DNA of 64,000 nt from Endocalyx cinctus (Eukaryota; Ascomycota; Sordariomycetes; Amphisphaeriales; Apiosporaceae). Numbering within the stretch: position 1 is the stretch's first letter; every line of letters starts with the position of its first letter. The notes below the pieces were generated by a model. That model did not search any database and was not told the DNA's origin. It saw only the letters and a program-made list of their open reading frames with translations. The position numbers were made by a program, and so were the translations under genes. Shown in pieces: positions 1 through 10,986 of this stretch. The DNA is taken from the NCBI GenBank assembly GCA_001600455.1, contig BCKC01000007.1, positions 2,172,019-2,236,018 of the forward strand. The letters are read 5' to 3'.

Positions 1-3000
1 TATCCTAGTGTTTAGTCGACCATTGCCGGCTATCAATCAGTCTTTCCAAAGAGCCAGACGTAAAATCTCCGTGGTAGATATGGCACTTCCAGGCGTTGAC
101 GAAGATATCCGCCTTGTGGCGTCTGAAGAAATCGATTATCTCCCATCAGATGAAACGTTCAAAGCAGAGACCGTTGGAGAGATTACTAGACGAGCGCAGG
201 GAAATTTTCTCTGGGCAAGTCTTGTGTTGAAGAGCATAATACGGTGCCACCGCCAAGAGCAAGTGAGAAGAGTCCTCCAAGAGACCCCGGCAGGTATGAT
301 CGATCTCTATGATCGAATGTTAGGCAATGTTGCGAATCTTGAGATGGAAGAAGATCGAACCTTGGCCCGCATATTACTTTCATGGGCTATGTACGCTAAA
401 TCTCCACTAACAATTGAGCAACTATCCGAGATTTACGACGAGGAAATGCTCTCTGTAATGGATCTGAAACATACGATTAGTCAAGTATGCGGTCAGTTCG
501 TTGTCATCGACGCCAACAATCGGGTAACACTTCTCCATCAATCAGCCCTCGAGTACTTGAGAAAGTCTAGAAATGAGCTTATTCCACTCAACGCTGAAAC
601 AGTACACGAGGAGTTGTTTAGCAAATGCATTCTTACACTTTGTGACAGGGAGCTCCGCAGCAAGATCAACAGCTGGAGAGTTCCGCAGTTCCTACCCTAT
701 GCGACAACCTCATGGACTTATCATCTTGAAAACTGCTCTATAGAGTCGGACAGGGTCCTGGACGCTCTTATTGGGTTTTTCAACGGTCCATACCCTTTAT
801 CGTGGATTCATTACCTCTCCATAAGCGGGCACTTATCTGAGCTTGTTAATGTCTCCCGCAAGCTTGCGGCTTTTACTGGTAAGCGAAAGAAAGTGGAAAA
901 TGAGAGGTCGGATATGCTACATCGGATGTCCGACATATCTCTACTTGAATCCTGGTCGGTTGACCTTCTGAAAGTACCAGCGAAATTTGGTAGCTACTTA
1001 AGGGAAGATCCGTCTTTGATTTATAAATGCATCCCTGCGTTGAGCCCTCAATCGTCAGCTCTTCATCAGAAGTTTTCGGCAAGTGCGTCAGTTAGTCTTG
1101 AAATTTCTGGAATTTCTAACACGGAGTGGGATGATTGCTTAGCTCGAGTGTCATCTACCGACGGAAAAGCGATATGTCTTGCTGCGTCAAGACTATATCT
1201 TGCAGTGGTCACAGACCGACCAAAAGGATGCATCACCTTCTGGGATACAAACTTATTTCAACAACGTTTAACACTGACTGTGGCAGAGCATATAATATAC
1301 GCTGTTTCTTTCAATGAATCCGGGTCCTTATTTGCTTGTTACGGTCTATCTCAAACGTACATCTGGAAAGTAAAAGATTGGTCACTCAAATTAACAGCTA
1401 AAAACCCCTATCAAGAACGAGCAATGGAGTTCAAATTTAGCACAACTGATATGCTCATTGCGGCCACAGATCTTCGCCGAGTATACCAACTATCCCTTAC
1501 TGCCGAGAATCAAAACTGGATACCTCTGGATTCTAGACTTTTAGCTGAGGGTGATGTTGGAGATGGCATGTTCTTAAGCAGCCCTTCTTCAGTATCCCTC
1601 AATCAAAAATGCACACAGGTTGCGGTAGCATATCGCGCCTTCCCCCTATCTATATGGAATCTTAACCCGCCTGAGATGGTCGCCCGCCTCAAACGAAGAC
1701 ATAGACCAGGTAAAAGCTCAAACTCATATACAGGTACCAACAAGATTGTGTGGCATCCTTCTGGGACACAAATTTTTGGTATATACGGCTATATATTTAA
1801 ATGGAACCCAGTAGATGATACGTATGAAGAGGTCAAGGACGATACAGGTGTTGTTCCACATGCGATTGAGTGTAGTCCCAATGGACTAGTATTCATCACC
1901 AGTGACGTGGAGGGCATGATTAAGATATACGATATAGCCCATATGTCTGTAATCTACAGACTTACCTCGGAAGATTCTATCAACCAGGTTTGCTTCAGCC
2001 CGAGTAGTACGAGGTTTTATGACCTCCGTGGCTCGTATTGTAATATTTGGGAGCCAAATTGTCTTACCCGACTTATCGATGCTGCCGCCGAGAAGTACAA
2101 CGACACGAACAGTGCCAGTATGGGCTTAGGGCCAGATACAGAAGACACCCGTAGTACGACTATTTCTATGCCCGCCTCTGAAAGTCAAGCAGATAACCGG
2201 CCCGCAATAATGGCCATAGGTGTCGGTCTGAAAAAAGATCACCTCATCACATATTCCAACGACGATGGCGGGATTCAAATCTACGATCCAGTTCAAAGCA
2301 CACAACATACTATTTCTCAGTCAATGTTTGGTATGATCTCAGAGTGCATCACTTGGAATCAAAACAGTCGTCGGCTGGCATATTCGACAATTGGGGCCGT
2401 CACGGCCAAGGAGATTATCTTGAGCCAAAATGATAAGAAGTTAATTTCTTCAAAAAACATATACTCAGAGAGAAAGGCTCCTGCAACAAGGGGTCGAACT
2501 ATTCAGTTGCTTTTTAACTCTGATGGGGCGCTTTTGCTCATATGTGGAGCCAAGAAAACCCAAATACTCGATTTGTTGACTGGCGACACGACAGCAGAGC
2601 GCGATATGTTGGATGAAGGCCCAGTGCAATGGAAGCAGCATCCCAAAGACTCAAACTGCGTAATTTGCTTTTCTACTACTTCTATAACTATCTTCACATG
2701 GCAATTGCAAGAGCAGCGAGCTTTTTCCCTCGAATTTTTGGATAATATTGAGTCACCGGGAAGTCTCAAAATCGACATTCTTCTCTCAAATCATTGCCAG
2801 CAACTCATCCTACTACGAACCTTCACAGTTGAGCGCAATCGACCAAAATACACGTTTAATATTATCCCGATGACTGAAATCTATGCTTCAAGCTCTGGTG
2901 ATAATTCAGCTCCTCTCAAGCCAATCGTATTACCAGAAACCGTTTGTAGGACCGTCGCTCACCCTTTAGGTCTGCTGCCAGATGGCAGCTTCGTGTTTTT

Positions 3001-3187
3001 TAATAAGAACCTGTGGCTGTGTTCAGCGCAAATTTTGAAACCAAGCAAAACTATTTTATATCACTTTTTTGTACCACACGATTGGGTCACTGATATTGGA
3101 TTACGCTTATGCCAAGTACTCCCTGATGGAACCGTGTTGCTACCCACCAAGGGGGAAGTTGCAATCATTTGCAATAAAGCTTTGTGA
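1..3187 (+). CDS. NACHT/WD40 STAND (NOD-like) protein, 5' end cut by window edge
   Basis: Open from the first bases of the window to a TGA at 3185, about 1060 residues. The first residues read ILVFSRPLPAI, matching the 'SRP' sensor strand near the end of a fungal NACHT ATPase, so P-loop and N-terminal effector domain lie outside the window. Next comes the winged-helix region (GNFLWASLVLKSI, then a leucine-rich LYDRML segment and LLHQSALEYL), and from about residue 380 onward degenerate WD40-like blades with terminal strands such as ITFWDTN, LSIWNLN and IKIYDIA. Family knowledge: such proteins are ligand-gated oligomerising ATPases used in heterokaryon incompatibility or fungal immunity. The WD blades here are highly diverged from each other, unlike the near-identical repeats of HNWD proteins, so recent repeat shuffling is unlikely. 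No intron is visible. The GTG at 8 is not a real start. Confidence 0.85.
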   Translation, partial: ILVFSRPLPAINQSFQRARRKISVVDMALPGVDEDIRLVASEEIDYLPSDETFKAETVGEITRRAQGNFLWASLVLKSIIRCHRQEQVRRVLQETPAGMIDLYDRMLGNVANLEMEEDRTLARILLSWAMYAKSPLTIEQLSEIYDEEMLSVMDLKHTISQVCGQFVVIDANNRVTLLHQSALEYLRKSRNELIPLNAETVHEELFSKCILTLCDRELRSKINSWRVPQFLPYATTSWTYHLENCSIESDRVLDALIGFFNGPYPLSWIHYLSISGHLSELVNVSRKLAAFTGKRKKVENERSDMLHRMSDISLLESWSVDLLKVPAKFGSYLREDPSLIYKCIPALSPQSSALHQKFSASASVSLEISGISNTEWDDCLARVSSTDGKAICLAASRLYLAVVTDRPKGCITFWDTNLFQQRLTLTVAEHIIYAVSFNESGSLFACYGLSQTYIWKVKDWSLKLTAKNPYQERAMEFKFSTTDMLIAATDLRRVYQLSLTAENQNWIPLDSRLLAEGDVGDGMFLSSPSSVSLNQKCTQVAVAYRAFPLSIWNLNPPEMVARLKRRHRPGKSSNSYTGTNKIVWHPSGTQIFGIYGYIFKWNPVDDTYEEVKDDTGVVPHAIECSPNGLVFITSDVEGMIKIYDIAHMSVIYRLTSEDSINQVCFSPSSTRFYDLRGSYCNIWEPNCLTRLIDAAAEKYNDTNSASMGLGPDTEDTRSTTISMPASESQADNRPAIMAIGVGLKKDHLITYSNDDGGIQIYDPVQSTQHTISQSMFGMISECITWNQNSRRLAYSTIGAVTAKEIILSQNDKKLISSKNIYSERKAPATRGRTIQLLFNSDGALLLICGAKKTQILDLLTGDTTAERDMLDEGPVQWKQHPKDSNCVICFSTTSITIFTWQLQEQRAFSLEFLDNIESPGSLKIDILLSNHCQQLILLRTFTVERNRPKYTFNIIPMTEIYASSSGDNSAPLKPIVLPETVCRTVAHPLGLLPDGSFVFFNKNLWLCSAQILKPSKTILYHFFVPHDWVTDIGLRLCQVLPDGTVLLPTKGEVAIICNKAL

Positions 3188-5026
3188 GAAATTGAGGTTA
3201 TATGAATCTAGAAAGAGTTCAGGAGACATTTATCGTACCAAAGTCACATTATTTACTTGTAATTAAGCTAAGATTTTGAATACTGCGCACAGATATATTG
3301 CGTATAATAACGACTAGTACAGGTACCTTATGCATTTAGTGTAATTAGAGATATCATCCATCATAAAGAATTATCGTTATTCATAGATTTGGCATTTAGC
3401 TGACAACTATCACCTGCTATCCTTAGTTTAAATAAATTTACAAACTCCCTTCACAGCTATAGTTAATTAGCATATCCAATTCTAGTGGACTTTGAAGCTT
3501 TCAAGCGCTGACTTCAGTATTAAAGCTCATCTTACTACACAACATTCCGAGCGCAGCTCTGATAGCCGAGATCGTCTCTATTTTATTACGTCCTTGTCAT
3601 CCTGTGTTAAACGGATATACGGACTTCGCCCACAGTGCAGGTGGGGATATCTCCTTTTGCCTGACACATCCACTTGTTGTGCTTTCCTGGGGCAAATGTG
3701 AGTTAGTTTTCTGTTGGTGATCTCCAATATCACCTCAAAACATATTAGTAGAATGGAGTGTGCTGTTTAGGGACCCTGGGTTTCTAAAATAGTCAAGCTA
3801 AAGTCAAAAATGATCAAATAGCTTTTAGATCATTTAATCAACTATGTCCAAATAGATAGTTACAGAGCTTCAAATACTCAGTCGCAGAGTGAAAGTGGAA
3901 AATGTTATTAATTGTAACTTTTATTTCCCATTGAGGTAGATTTGTTTACTTATATTTTATTATGTCTGCCTCGCTGAACGCGATTAACACCTATAGAATC
4001 CAGAAAACCGGAATAGTGCTGAAATTATGCCCGTTTATATCATGATCAACCACCGCGGACTGTGTGGAAACTTGACACCGAGAAATTATTCAAGTTTTGT
4101 CCAGTTTGGAAGGACGGGAACTAGTACCTGTAGGTACTGACTTAAACTGGCTTCACGATAACTAGCCCCCAATGACCCCTATTACTCATATATTTCTCTT
4201 GAGGTTGACGCCAGCGTGGATTTAACCAACAAAATGCATTTATATGGACTTAGTTGTAATCCTATCCACTTAATTTATCATGTCAGACTTGGTGATAAGT
4301 CGCGGCATTGTCAGCTCGGCATTCAAATTATGTAGATCTTTCCTAGGCGAGTGTCTTATCTAGAATCAGGGGAATATTTTGGTTTTATATATATCACTGT
4401 AGCTGACCCTTATGTCAGATTTATTGAGTTGTCGCGTTCCCATTCTATCTTTCTCGGACCTGTCACAGCCGCCGTCAGAGCTTATTTCCGTTCCCGGCTC
4501 TGTATTGCGAGCTGGCTGTTGTGTTATTAAAGACATGGTATTATGTCATATCCGAACTACTATTTTCAATAATCTGTCCTATTTTCTCTATGCTTAGTCT
4601 CATGTTATTCAATTCATAGGTTTTAATCCGATAGTCTAAAGTAAATTATGCGAGTTTAGGGAAAACAAAAAGAGCCTCAAGAGCATTCATTAAATAAGGC
4701 GGACTGATAATCTGCTAAAATTGTCTAAGAAAGGGGTGTTTTCAGTCTGTAAAGACTGTACTTTGTTCTTCTAGGTAGAAATAGCCGTATCCTATGCTAA
4801 GATACAACTATGGCATCGAGGTAATCTCTAGCTCATGTTGATGTACTGATGACTCAGGCCACCAAAAACGTGGTGGTCTCCATGCAAGGGCGATTATGGC
4901 ATTATCCACCATGTTTCTGACGGATCATCTCTTCTTGTTGGTTCATATCCATTCTAAATACGAACAGCGATTGCCTAATTGAGTACATAAGTGTCGAAAA
5001 AGTTAATTATGGAATTTGAAAAGCTG
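3188..5026. other. AT-rich intergenic region
   Basis: About 1.8 kb of AT-rich DNA with only short chance reading frames lacking family motifs. I see no tRNA, no terminal inverted repeats and no long coding stretch. Confidence 0.5.
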
Positions 5027-5034
5027 TATATAAA
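5027..5034 (+). promoter_or_regulatory. TATA box of the small secreted protein gene
   Basis: TATATAAA lies 137 bases upstream of the ATG at 5171, a plausible distance for a fungal core promoter with a 5' leader of about 100 bases. Confidence 0.5.
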
Positions 5035-5170
5035 GTCGAGCATTCGTTCCTCTTCGTCTACGTTATTAGAATAATTGCATACAGCTCAAATCCATTAGAT
5101 TTCTCTAACAAGTTCTGTCGATTTAATCCATAATCTACATATTACCAGGAAATTTCTCCAGGAAACCATA

Positions 5171-5587
5171 ATGCTCGCAAACACTTTCCCGATTCTCGCC
5201 TTGCTGGCATCGACCGGCCTGGCTTCTCCAACTTGGAACTTCACCAAGTTCCGCAACACCACTACCCCCGACAATGCTATAAAGCCAACTCACCTTCATT
5301 TGCATTCGGCGGGCTGCGATGTCCACCGCTGCGGGAGCATCATCGGTAGTGTTGCCAATATGACGGCCAGCCCAGAAGAAATTCTCAAGCTGATTGAAAC
5401 ACTTACGGATGATGCGTCTGCTGTAAGTCCTCATTCTTCATACATGAGGAAACCCTCAAGTCCAAATCATGAAAAAAAATGAAAGAGATATAAAATAAAT
5501 CTAACACATGAGATCGTCCAGATTTGCCCTTGCGCTCCTTGCTTCCATGCACTCGACGAGTTCTTGGTCAAAGAGGGAATTTGCTAG
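5171..5587 (+). CDS. Small secreted cysteine-rich protein (105 aa, two exons)
   Basis: Exons 5171-5422 and 5522-5587. The intron 5423-5521 has GTAAGT, a CTAAC branch point about 20 bases before the AG, and phase 0. Residues 1-19 form a signal peptide (hydrophobic FPILALLAS core, LAS|P-type cleavage). The mature chain is about 86 residues with six cysteines at 49, 54, 86, 88, 91 and 105; exon 2 supplies four of them, three in an ICPCAPC block. Three N-glycosylation sequons (N23, N29, N63). Reading through the intron gives a 103-residue frame with only two cysteines, so an intron-blind annotation would miss the pattern. I recognise no named family; size, secretion signal and even cysteine number fit the general class of fungal small secreted proteins (effector-like or antimicrobial-like), but function is unknown. 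Confidence 0.75.
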
Positions 5588-6253
5588 AGGATCTAGATTC
5601 TTGGTCCAAGCATGTCCTTCCAGTATCAGACGAAAAAAAAATAAGTTAGAGAAACAAAGAACGCAAGAGAGAGTCACTGAAGACATGAAAGTGTTAAGAG
5701 AATTCCAGTAGCGGGTTTATAATCTAGCTCAGCCAGCCAAGGCATGATCCCGCTAACGTTAGAGAGCCTGGAAGATTACCTTGGAAAACAGATGGTATAT
5801 TTCAAAGGACACTACTACATCAAAGCTTTTCCATATTAAATTAGATATCATTTTCCTTTGTCGACATTTTGGTCAATGGTATATAAATAGCTGATAGATT
5901 AGAATGGAAGCCACATTAGCCACAGCACCAGCCTTAAACTAAGTAGTCAATGTATTAGTGGATGTGTGTAGTTGGTTGGTGCACCAGCCATGCTGCTGCC
6001 TTCCGCAAAAAACTGTACGAGTTTTATCCAGCGTCTTTAGAATGCATACATTTTTCTAGATCAACATACCTTACTTGTTTAAAAATTTGCGAATTTTCAA
6101 TTAATAATTACTCGAGTTGCAACAGATTTTCTAGAAATTAATACGTTAGGCCGGTATTGATGTTCGTCGATATTGCTCAAGATGGGTTGCAATAGCGTCG
6201 AGATGATTCTAACTACTCGTCATTTTTGTTCATCTGAAGTGTTATGAAAAAGT
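5588..6253. other. Intergenic, nothing recognised
   Basis: About 670 AT-rich bases between the small secreted protein gene and the convergent reductase gene. It should hold both 3' untranslated regions; no gene or repeat was recognised. Confidence 0.5.
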
Positions 6254-7447
6254 TCAGTCTTCAATCTCAACAACCAACTTTGCACAGCTCACTCCGAGGA
6301 CTAGCGTATCTAATCCGGCGTTGATAGTCTCCACCCCCTTTCCCACAACTTTCGGCTCTGGACTAGGTCTGATAACACCCTTGGCCAAGTTCTCCCTCAG
6401 CCACGTTCCCATCCAATAACGAAACTGTTCCAACCTTTCACTTTCTTCCATTGAAGGTAGTAAGAAGATGATCTCTATACCATCCACAGCCTTTGCATTT
6501 TCGGGTACCATAGGTGCTGACCCAATCTTTAACTTCTTTTCTCCCGTTCCATTATCTATGAGAAAAGCTTTAAGCACTTCCTGGCACAATGCCAGTTTTC
6601 CCGTAGCGAGAAAACAGCGCCGAATAACCAACCCATCCTCCCTAGCAGCTGAAATGATCTGGCTCACCACTCCGGGGTCTGCGTAGTCGAATACGCGGTC
6701 GGCGCCCAGAGAGTGTACGTAGTCATGATTAGCTGACCCAGCCGAAGCGTACACGGCGGCGATATCAGAATTCATATCTTGTCGTAGAAGCCGGCCAGCC
6801 TGCACTCCCATGCTGCCGACGCTGGATGATGCGCCCCAGATGAGGAGTACCTCTTTTTTCTTGCCGGTATTATTCGGTTCTCCTTCGTTGTAGGTATAAT
6901 CGGCACTTGCATAAGAGGGAGAAGTAGGAACAGAAACCGGTGCCTTTTGTCCCATTCGAAGAATACCCAAGGCTTCAAACGCGCAGAGGGCTACTTCAAC
7001 AGCTACGGGTAGAGTCGCTGCTTGGTTCCAAGAAATTATTTTGGGATCGTGAGGAAGGGGTGTGCAGTGCTGCCAGGGGACGATACACCGGCCTTGGAAC
7101 GCACCGTAGTCCGGTTCCCAGGATCGCCAAAAGGAAGCCGAGTATGCAGCTACCCGGGTGATACCTGGATGAAAAGAGAGTCCAGGGGTATTATTGTTCT
7201 CATTCGTAGCTCCGTTTGGAACATTATCACCCACTTCGAGGACTAACCCCGAGATATCGAAGCCAATTACCGTGGGGTAGGAAGGTATGAAGAGGCCTTG
7301 GGAACGAATGAGGCCGTCGGCCGGATTGAGGGCTACTGATTTGACGGCGATGAGAAGCTCGCCGGGACCTGGCTTTGGGGTAGGTCGAGTTTGAAGCTCG
7401 AAGTTTCGGCCCTTGGCTGGAATGACGGCGGCGAAGTGTGTGGACAT
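6254..7447 (-). CDS. MDR-family oxidoreductase (zinc-type ADH / trans-enoyl reductase-like), 397 aa
   Basis: Intact single-exon gene. Residues 1-150 form the GroES-like domain of medium-chain dehydrogenase/reductases (PGPGELLIAVKSVALNPAD, then IGFDISGLVLEVG). The NAD(P)-binding Rossmann segment is at 205-214 (GASSSVGSMG, the A-x-x-G-x-V-G variant typical of NADPH enoyl and quinone reductases). The catalytic-zinc cysteine/histidine set of true alcohol dehydrogenases is absent, pointing to the zinc-independent ToxD/LovC-like branch. Such proteins reduce enoyl or quinone-like substrates with NADPH, some acting in trans with polyketide synthases; no synthase is in this window. Insertions of low complexity (NGATNENNN, about 79-87, and 171-196) occur. 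It is convergent with the secreted protein gene and divergent, with about 390 bases between starts, from the Zn2Cys6 regulator, so a shared promoter region is possible. Confidence 0.85.
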   Translation of the reverse strand: MSTHFAAVIPAKGRNFELQTRPTPKPGPGELLIAVKSVALNPADGLIRSQGLFIPSYPTVIGFDISGLVLEVGDNVPNGATNENNNTPGLSFHPGITRVAAYSASFWRSWEPDYGAFQGRCIVPWQHCTPLPHDPKIISWNQAATLPVAVEVALCAFEALGILRMGQKAPVSVPTSPSYASADYTYNEGEPNNTGKKKEVLLIWGASSSVGSMGVQAGRLLRQDMNSDIAAVYASAGSANHDYVHSLGADRVFDYADPGVVSQIISAAREDGLVIRRCFLATGKLALCQEVLKAFLIDNGTGEKKLKIGSAPMVPENAKAVDGIEIIFLLPSMEESERLEQFRYWMGTWLRENLAKGVIRPSPEPKVVGKGVETINAGLDTLVLGVSCAKLVVEIED

Positions 7448-7838
7448 TTTTTTTTTTCCCTTTCTACGTTAAAAGTAGTATTAAGTGAAAAGTTTGTTTG
7501 ACTTCAGGTTTGGATATTTTTTCCTCAAAGTATATCGAGGCATCTTCTCATTCTTATACCGTCAACTTTTTGACTCGATCGACTGACCAGTTTAGAACAG
7601 AGCCAAGCGATTAACCAATCAGAGACTTCTAGATCCGAGTGACAGTTAGCGTAAAATATTAACATCCAAAAAAGGGTTAGCGTAGGACAGCCCCCTTTTA
7701 CAATCTTCTTCAAATGCGTAATCAACTCTTAACTGTCCTCCTCCACATTTACGACACTTACAGCATCAGACAATAGCGAAAACAAGGACTGTATAGCTAT
7801 TTGAATTTGATTCAATAATTTATTAGAAGTGCATAACT

Positions 7839-9173
7839 ATGCCGAGGTCAAGATTTGGCTGCCGAAATTGTAAGCTCAGAAAGCTCAAGGTGAGTGAGTG
7901 GTGGGTTCCTTTTATTAGTTATTTACTATAAACAGATGCCGAGCTAACAATGCGAATCATAACATCTACCTTCTAGTGCGACGAAAATAAACCGCAATGC
8001 AATAGATGCATTTCATTCGGTGTAGTATGCAATTTCAGATATAATATTTCTGACTTGCAGCCCATCCATGATCACCCAATAAGGCACTTAGCCGTTCAAA
8101 AAAGAACAGAAGTTAAGCCTCCTCTGAGCAATGCTGTCTGGACTTCCGATGCAACAGCTTCCTATCAGTTGAACGCAAAGAATCAATATTTCATAGACCG
8201 ATATTTAGGCCGAAGTCTCATTAATCCAAATGATCCCAGTATGGTGGAGGTGAATCGCAAGCTTTTGATACTAACCTTCGAGGTGAGTCTTGGTACAATC
8301 AGTTTTGTCCCGGTCTGCAATACTTTTCGCTCATTATACCGAACCAGCGGTCCAAAGTCTGATAAAATATGTTTTTCTCTCTAGTACCCTTTTTTGATGC
8401 ACTCGTCTATAGCCATAGCGCTAGCCTATGACCGCTATCTGAACAGTTCATCACCTTGTCGTCGCTCCCTGGAAGAGTGTCATCACTTATCTCAAAGCAC
8501 AATTCTCTTCAACAGACGGTTAAGAGAAGAGATAAAAGAGAAAGACAAGGATCCAATCTGGGGTACCGCAGCTGCTCTGGCTATGCTGACCTTCTCGTGC
8601 CCCGACTCCTGGACACCAGAAGAATCATGGCCCCTGAAACTCTCCAAGCCGGCTGATTTCGAATGGTTGCGTATAACAGAGGGTAAAATGTCGCTGTGGT
8701 CTCTTACCAACCCGCTACGGCCCGACAGTCTTTTCCGGACTCTGGCGCCGACCTTTGCTCAATTACTCTCGCCGTTGCTAAAGGAAGGCATCGACGGCAT
8801 ACCCAAAGCTTTGGTCGACATTTGTCGTCTTCGGGACGATTCTACCTCGGAAAACAACCCTTATTTCAACGCCGCTCACGCGGTATCACGCATCCACGAT
8901 CTTCTAGATGGCCAGGCCACAGTATGCGAGATCGACCTCTTCATGCGCAGCATCCATGGATCATTCGAACTGTTACTGCTACAAAAAGACCCGGTCGCCC
9001 TCCTGTTGATGTACTTATGGTACGGCAAAGCGGGTCGCAGTATATGGTGGATCGATCTTAGAGCGAGAGTGGAACGTCGTTCTATTTGCTCCTACCTACA
9101 GATTTATCATAAACATAACAAATGTATCCAAGAATTCCTGCCAGGGGGTCCACTCGCTCATGGTTTGAGCTAG
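7839..9173 (+). CDS. Zn(II)2Cys6 transcription factor, Upc2-like (381 aa, three exons)
   Basis: Exons 7839-7889, 7977-8282, 8385-9173; both introns are phase 0 with GTGAGT donors. The join of exons 1 and 2 falls inside the DNA-binding domain and restores a perfect C-x2-C-x6-C-x6-C-x2-C-x6-C cluster at residues 8, 11, 18, 25, 28, 35, preceded by basic residues. Exon 3 begins with YPFLMHSSIAIALAYDRYL, the start of the regulatory region seen in fungal Upc2-like C6 factors, which ends with tryptophan-rich segments (DPIWGTAAALAML, WWIDL). Members bind CGG-containing promoters; several control sterol uptake or sit in secondary-metabolite clusters. It lies back to back with the MDR reductase, which makes that gene and perhaps the desaturase and P450 downstream candidate targets (inference). 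Confidence 0.85.
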
Positions 9174-10641
9174 CTAGACTTTCCAATAAGTTCCATTGCG
9201 AAGCATTCAAGCTTTAGCTTATGAGACCTGTCGTAATATCGTGGTCTACTGTCAGTATGGTTTAGCTGCTTTCCTATGGTTACTATTCGGGCAGCTTAAG
9301 GAAGACACGTCTAATCGTGCGAAAGGGAGGTGTCCATCTCGTAAATACAGTATAAAACGCCAAGAATTAATAAATATAGTAGTTACACAGCCTTTAAACA
9401 ATGTCATTTCTCTCCTGCGGAGCTCCTTCTACTTTTATACAACTATCCTACCCTACACTCCAGCATACCCTATCCCTTACTTCCTACTTAAGTACATTAT
9501 ATCATACATGTGGTTTTCTTATCGTCATTCGGACTCATATAAACATGGATAGTTTCGATAGTTTCAATTATCCAAGCAACCGGTGTGATCTGTTCGACCA
9601 ATTATCCAAATGATTGAAGATGATCGAAGGTACTCTTTTGTCTAGCATCACCCATTCTAGCGATAACGGCCTGGGACCCTGTTCTACTGCGCCGTTATCC
9701 AACATCGGTAGGTAATCGGTGACGTTTAATATGGTTTGCGGGGTAAACTTCGTCCGTCTCTGTGCTTACCGAATATTTATTAGATGAACCTGAGAACATT
9801 GTCTTAATATTTACCCGCATTTACGAAGGCCTGGTTTTCGGCCCTTGCCTTCATGTGAAGTCACTCCAGCGACATGGATACTTTTTATGTCATCGTATGA
9901 GTACCTGGTTACGTACACTTGCCTGATTTTAGGAATATAATCCAGTTGATTTGAAAGAGGGGGCGTAAATAAAGTACATTAGGAACAAACTAGGTCTAGT
10001 CGAATCCATATCTTGCCTCTCGAATACGCTTCAATGAGTCGACACAACGATGAATATGACACGTGACGCTTATGATCCCGTTGCTTACTGATGCAATAAT
10101 ATTCATTTTGATTCGCTGAAACGGAACTGATAGAACCTCCACGGAAGTAAACGTGAGGGGCATTGCCAAGGCAAGGGGGTTAGATATATGCCCGCTTATC
10201 AATCATATACGGATTATACATATCTATCACATCCGCTAGTAGTCTTTGCCTGCCTATGCATCTCGGCGTAACTCCATCTGTCAAGTTAATTGTATGCTAG
10301 ATGTTACCCTTGAAATGATGCTGATTAACTTACATATACCGACACCGTATCTTACGAGTTACGTTACAAAATATATGGGTTCCTGGAATCTGTATTGTCA
10401 TATCACAGGATATCATGGGAGTCGTCATCAATGGTTTACTCAAGCAGCGGGGAGCCATGTATGTCATAGATATAAGTGTGACATTTCATTGGTGTGTATG
10501 TCAGTAAGGATGTCAAAATACCAAGTAAATATGAATTCTATAGGCGGGAAATATATTTCATACATAGTGGAAGATGGAGCAAGGAGTAATAGCCAAGAGG
10601 TAAATGAAAGAAGCCTAGGCCTGTATAAGTCTAGATGCTCA
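9174..10641. other. AT-rich intergenic region
   Basis: Low-complexity AT-rich DNA with chance reading frames only. A 172-codon frame crosses into the 9-base repeat at its 3' end but shows no family features. Confidence 0.5.
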
Positions 10642-10686
10642 CCCGCTTCACCCGCTTCACCCGCTTCACCCGCTTCGCCCGCTTTC
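10642..10686 (+). repeat. Minisatellite, five copies of a 9-base unit
   Basis: Unit CCCGCTTCA repeated exactly three times, then once with CCCGCTTCG and once with CCCGCTTTC. It is a GC-rich patch within AT-rich DNA about 300 bases upstream of the desaturase start. The 9-base period would encode a three-residue repeat (SPA) if translated, but the surrounding frame does not look like a gene. Confidence 0.85.
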
Positions 10687-10986
10687 TCGGCTCAGTACAA
10701 AACAAGGATACTACAGATACATAACTCGGGATTAAGAAGGGTTTACTGTACTCTTGAGTCATAGTCTATTCCTGTTGCAAGTTATCTCTCGTTTATATAA
10801 AGGGCCTTACACCGAGAGAGAAATACCAACTGATTTGAATGTCTTAAAATCCACAGGCTCTTCAACCCTATTCTATTCAGGAAAGGGGGTCTAAGTTAAT
10901 GAGTTATTGATTTGAATCCACTATCTTCCAAGTCATATTTACCTCATTCTTGCTCCCATACCAAACAGTTGAAATATTGATTCACA

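Noticed and set aside
10246..10764. 172-codon plus-strand open frame
   Set aside because: AT-rich chance-like composition without a known motif; its only notable part is the 9-base repeat.
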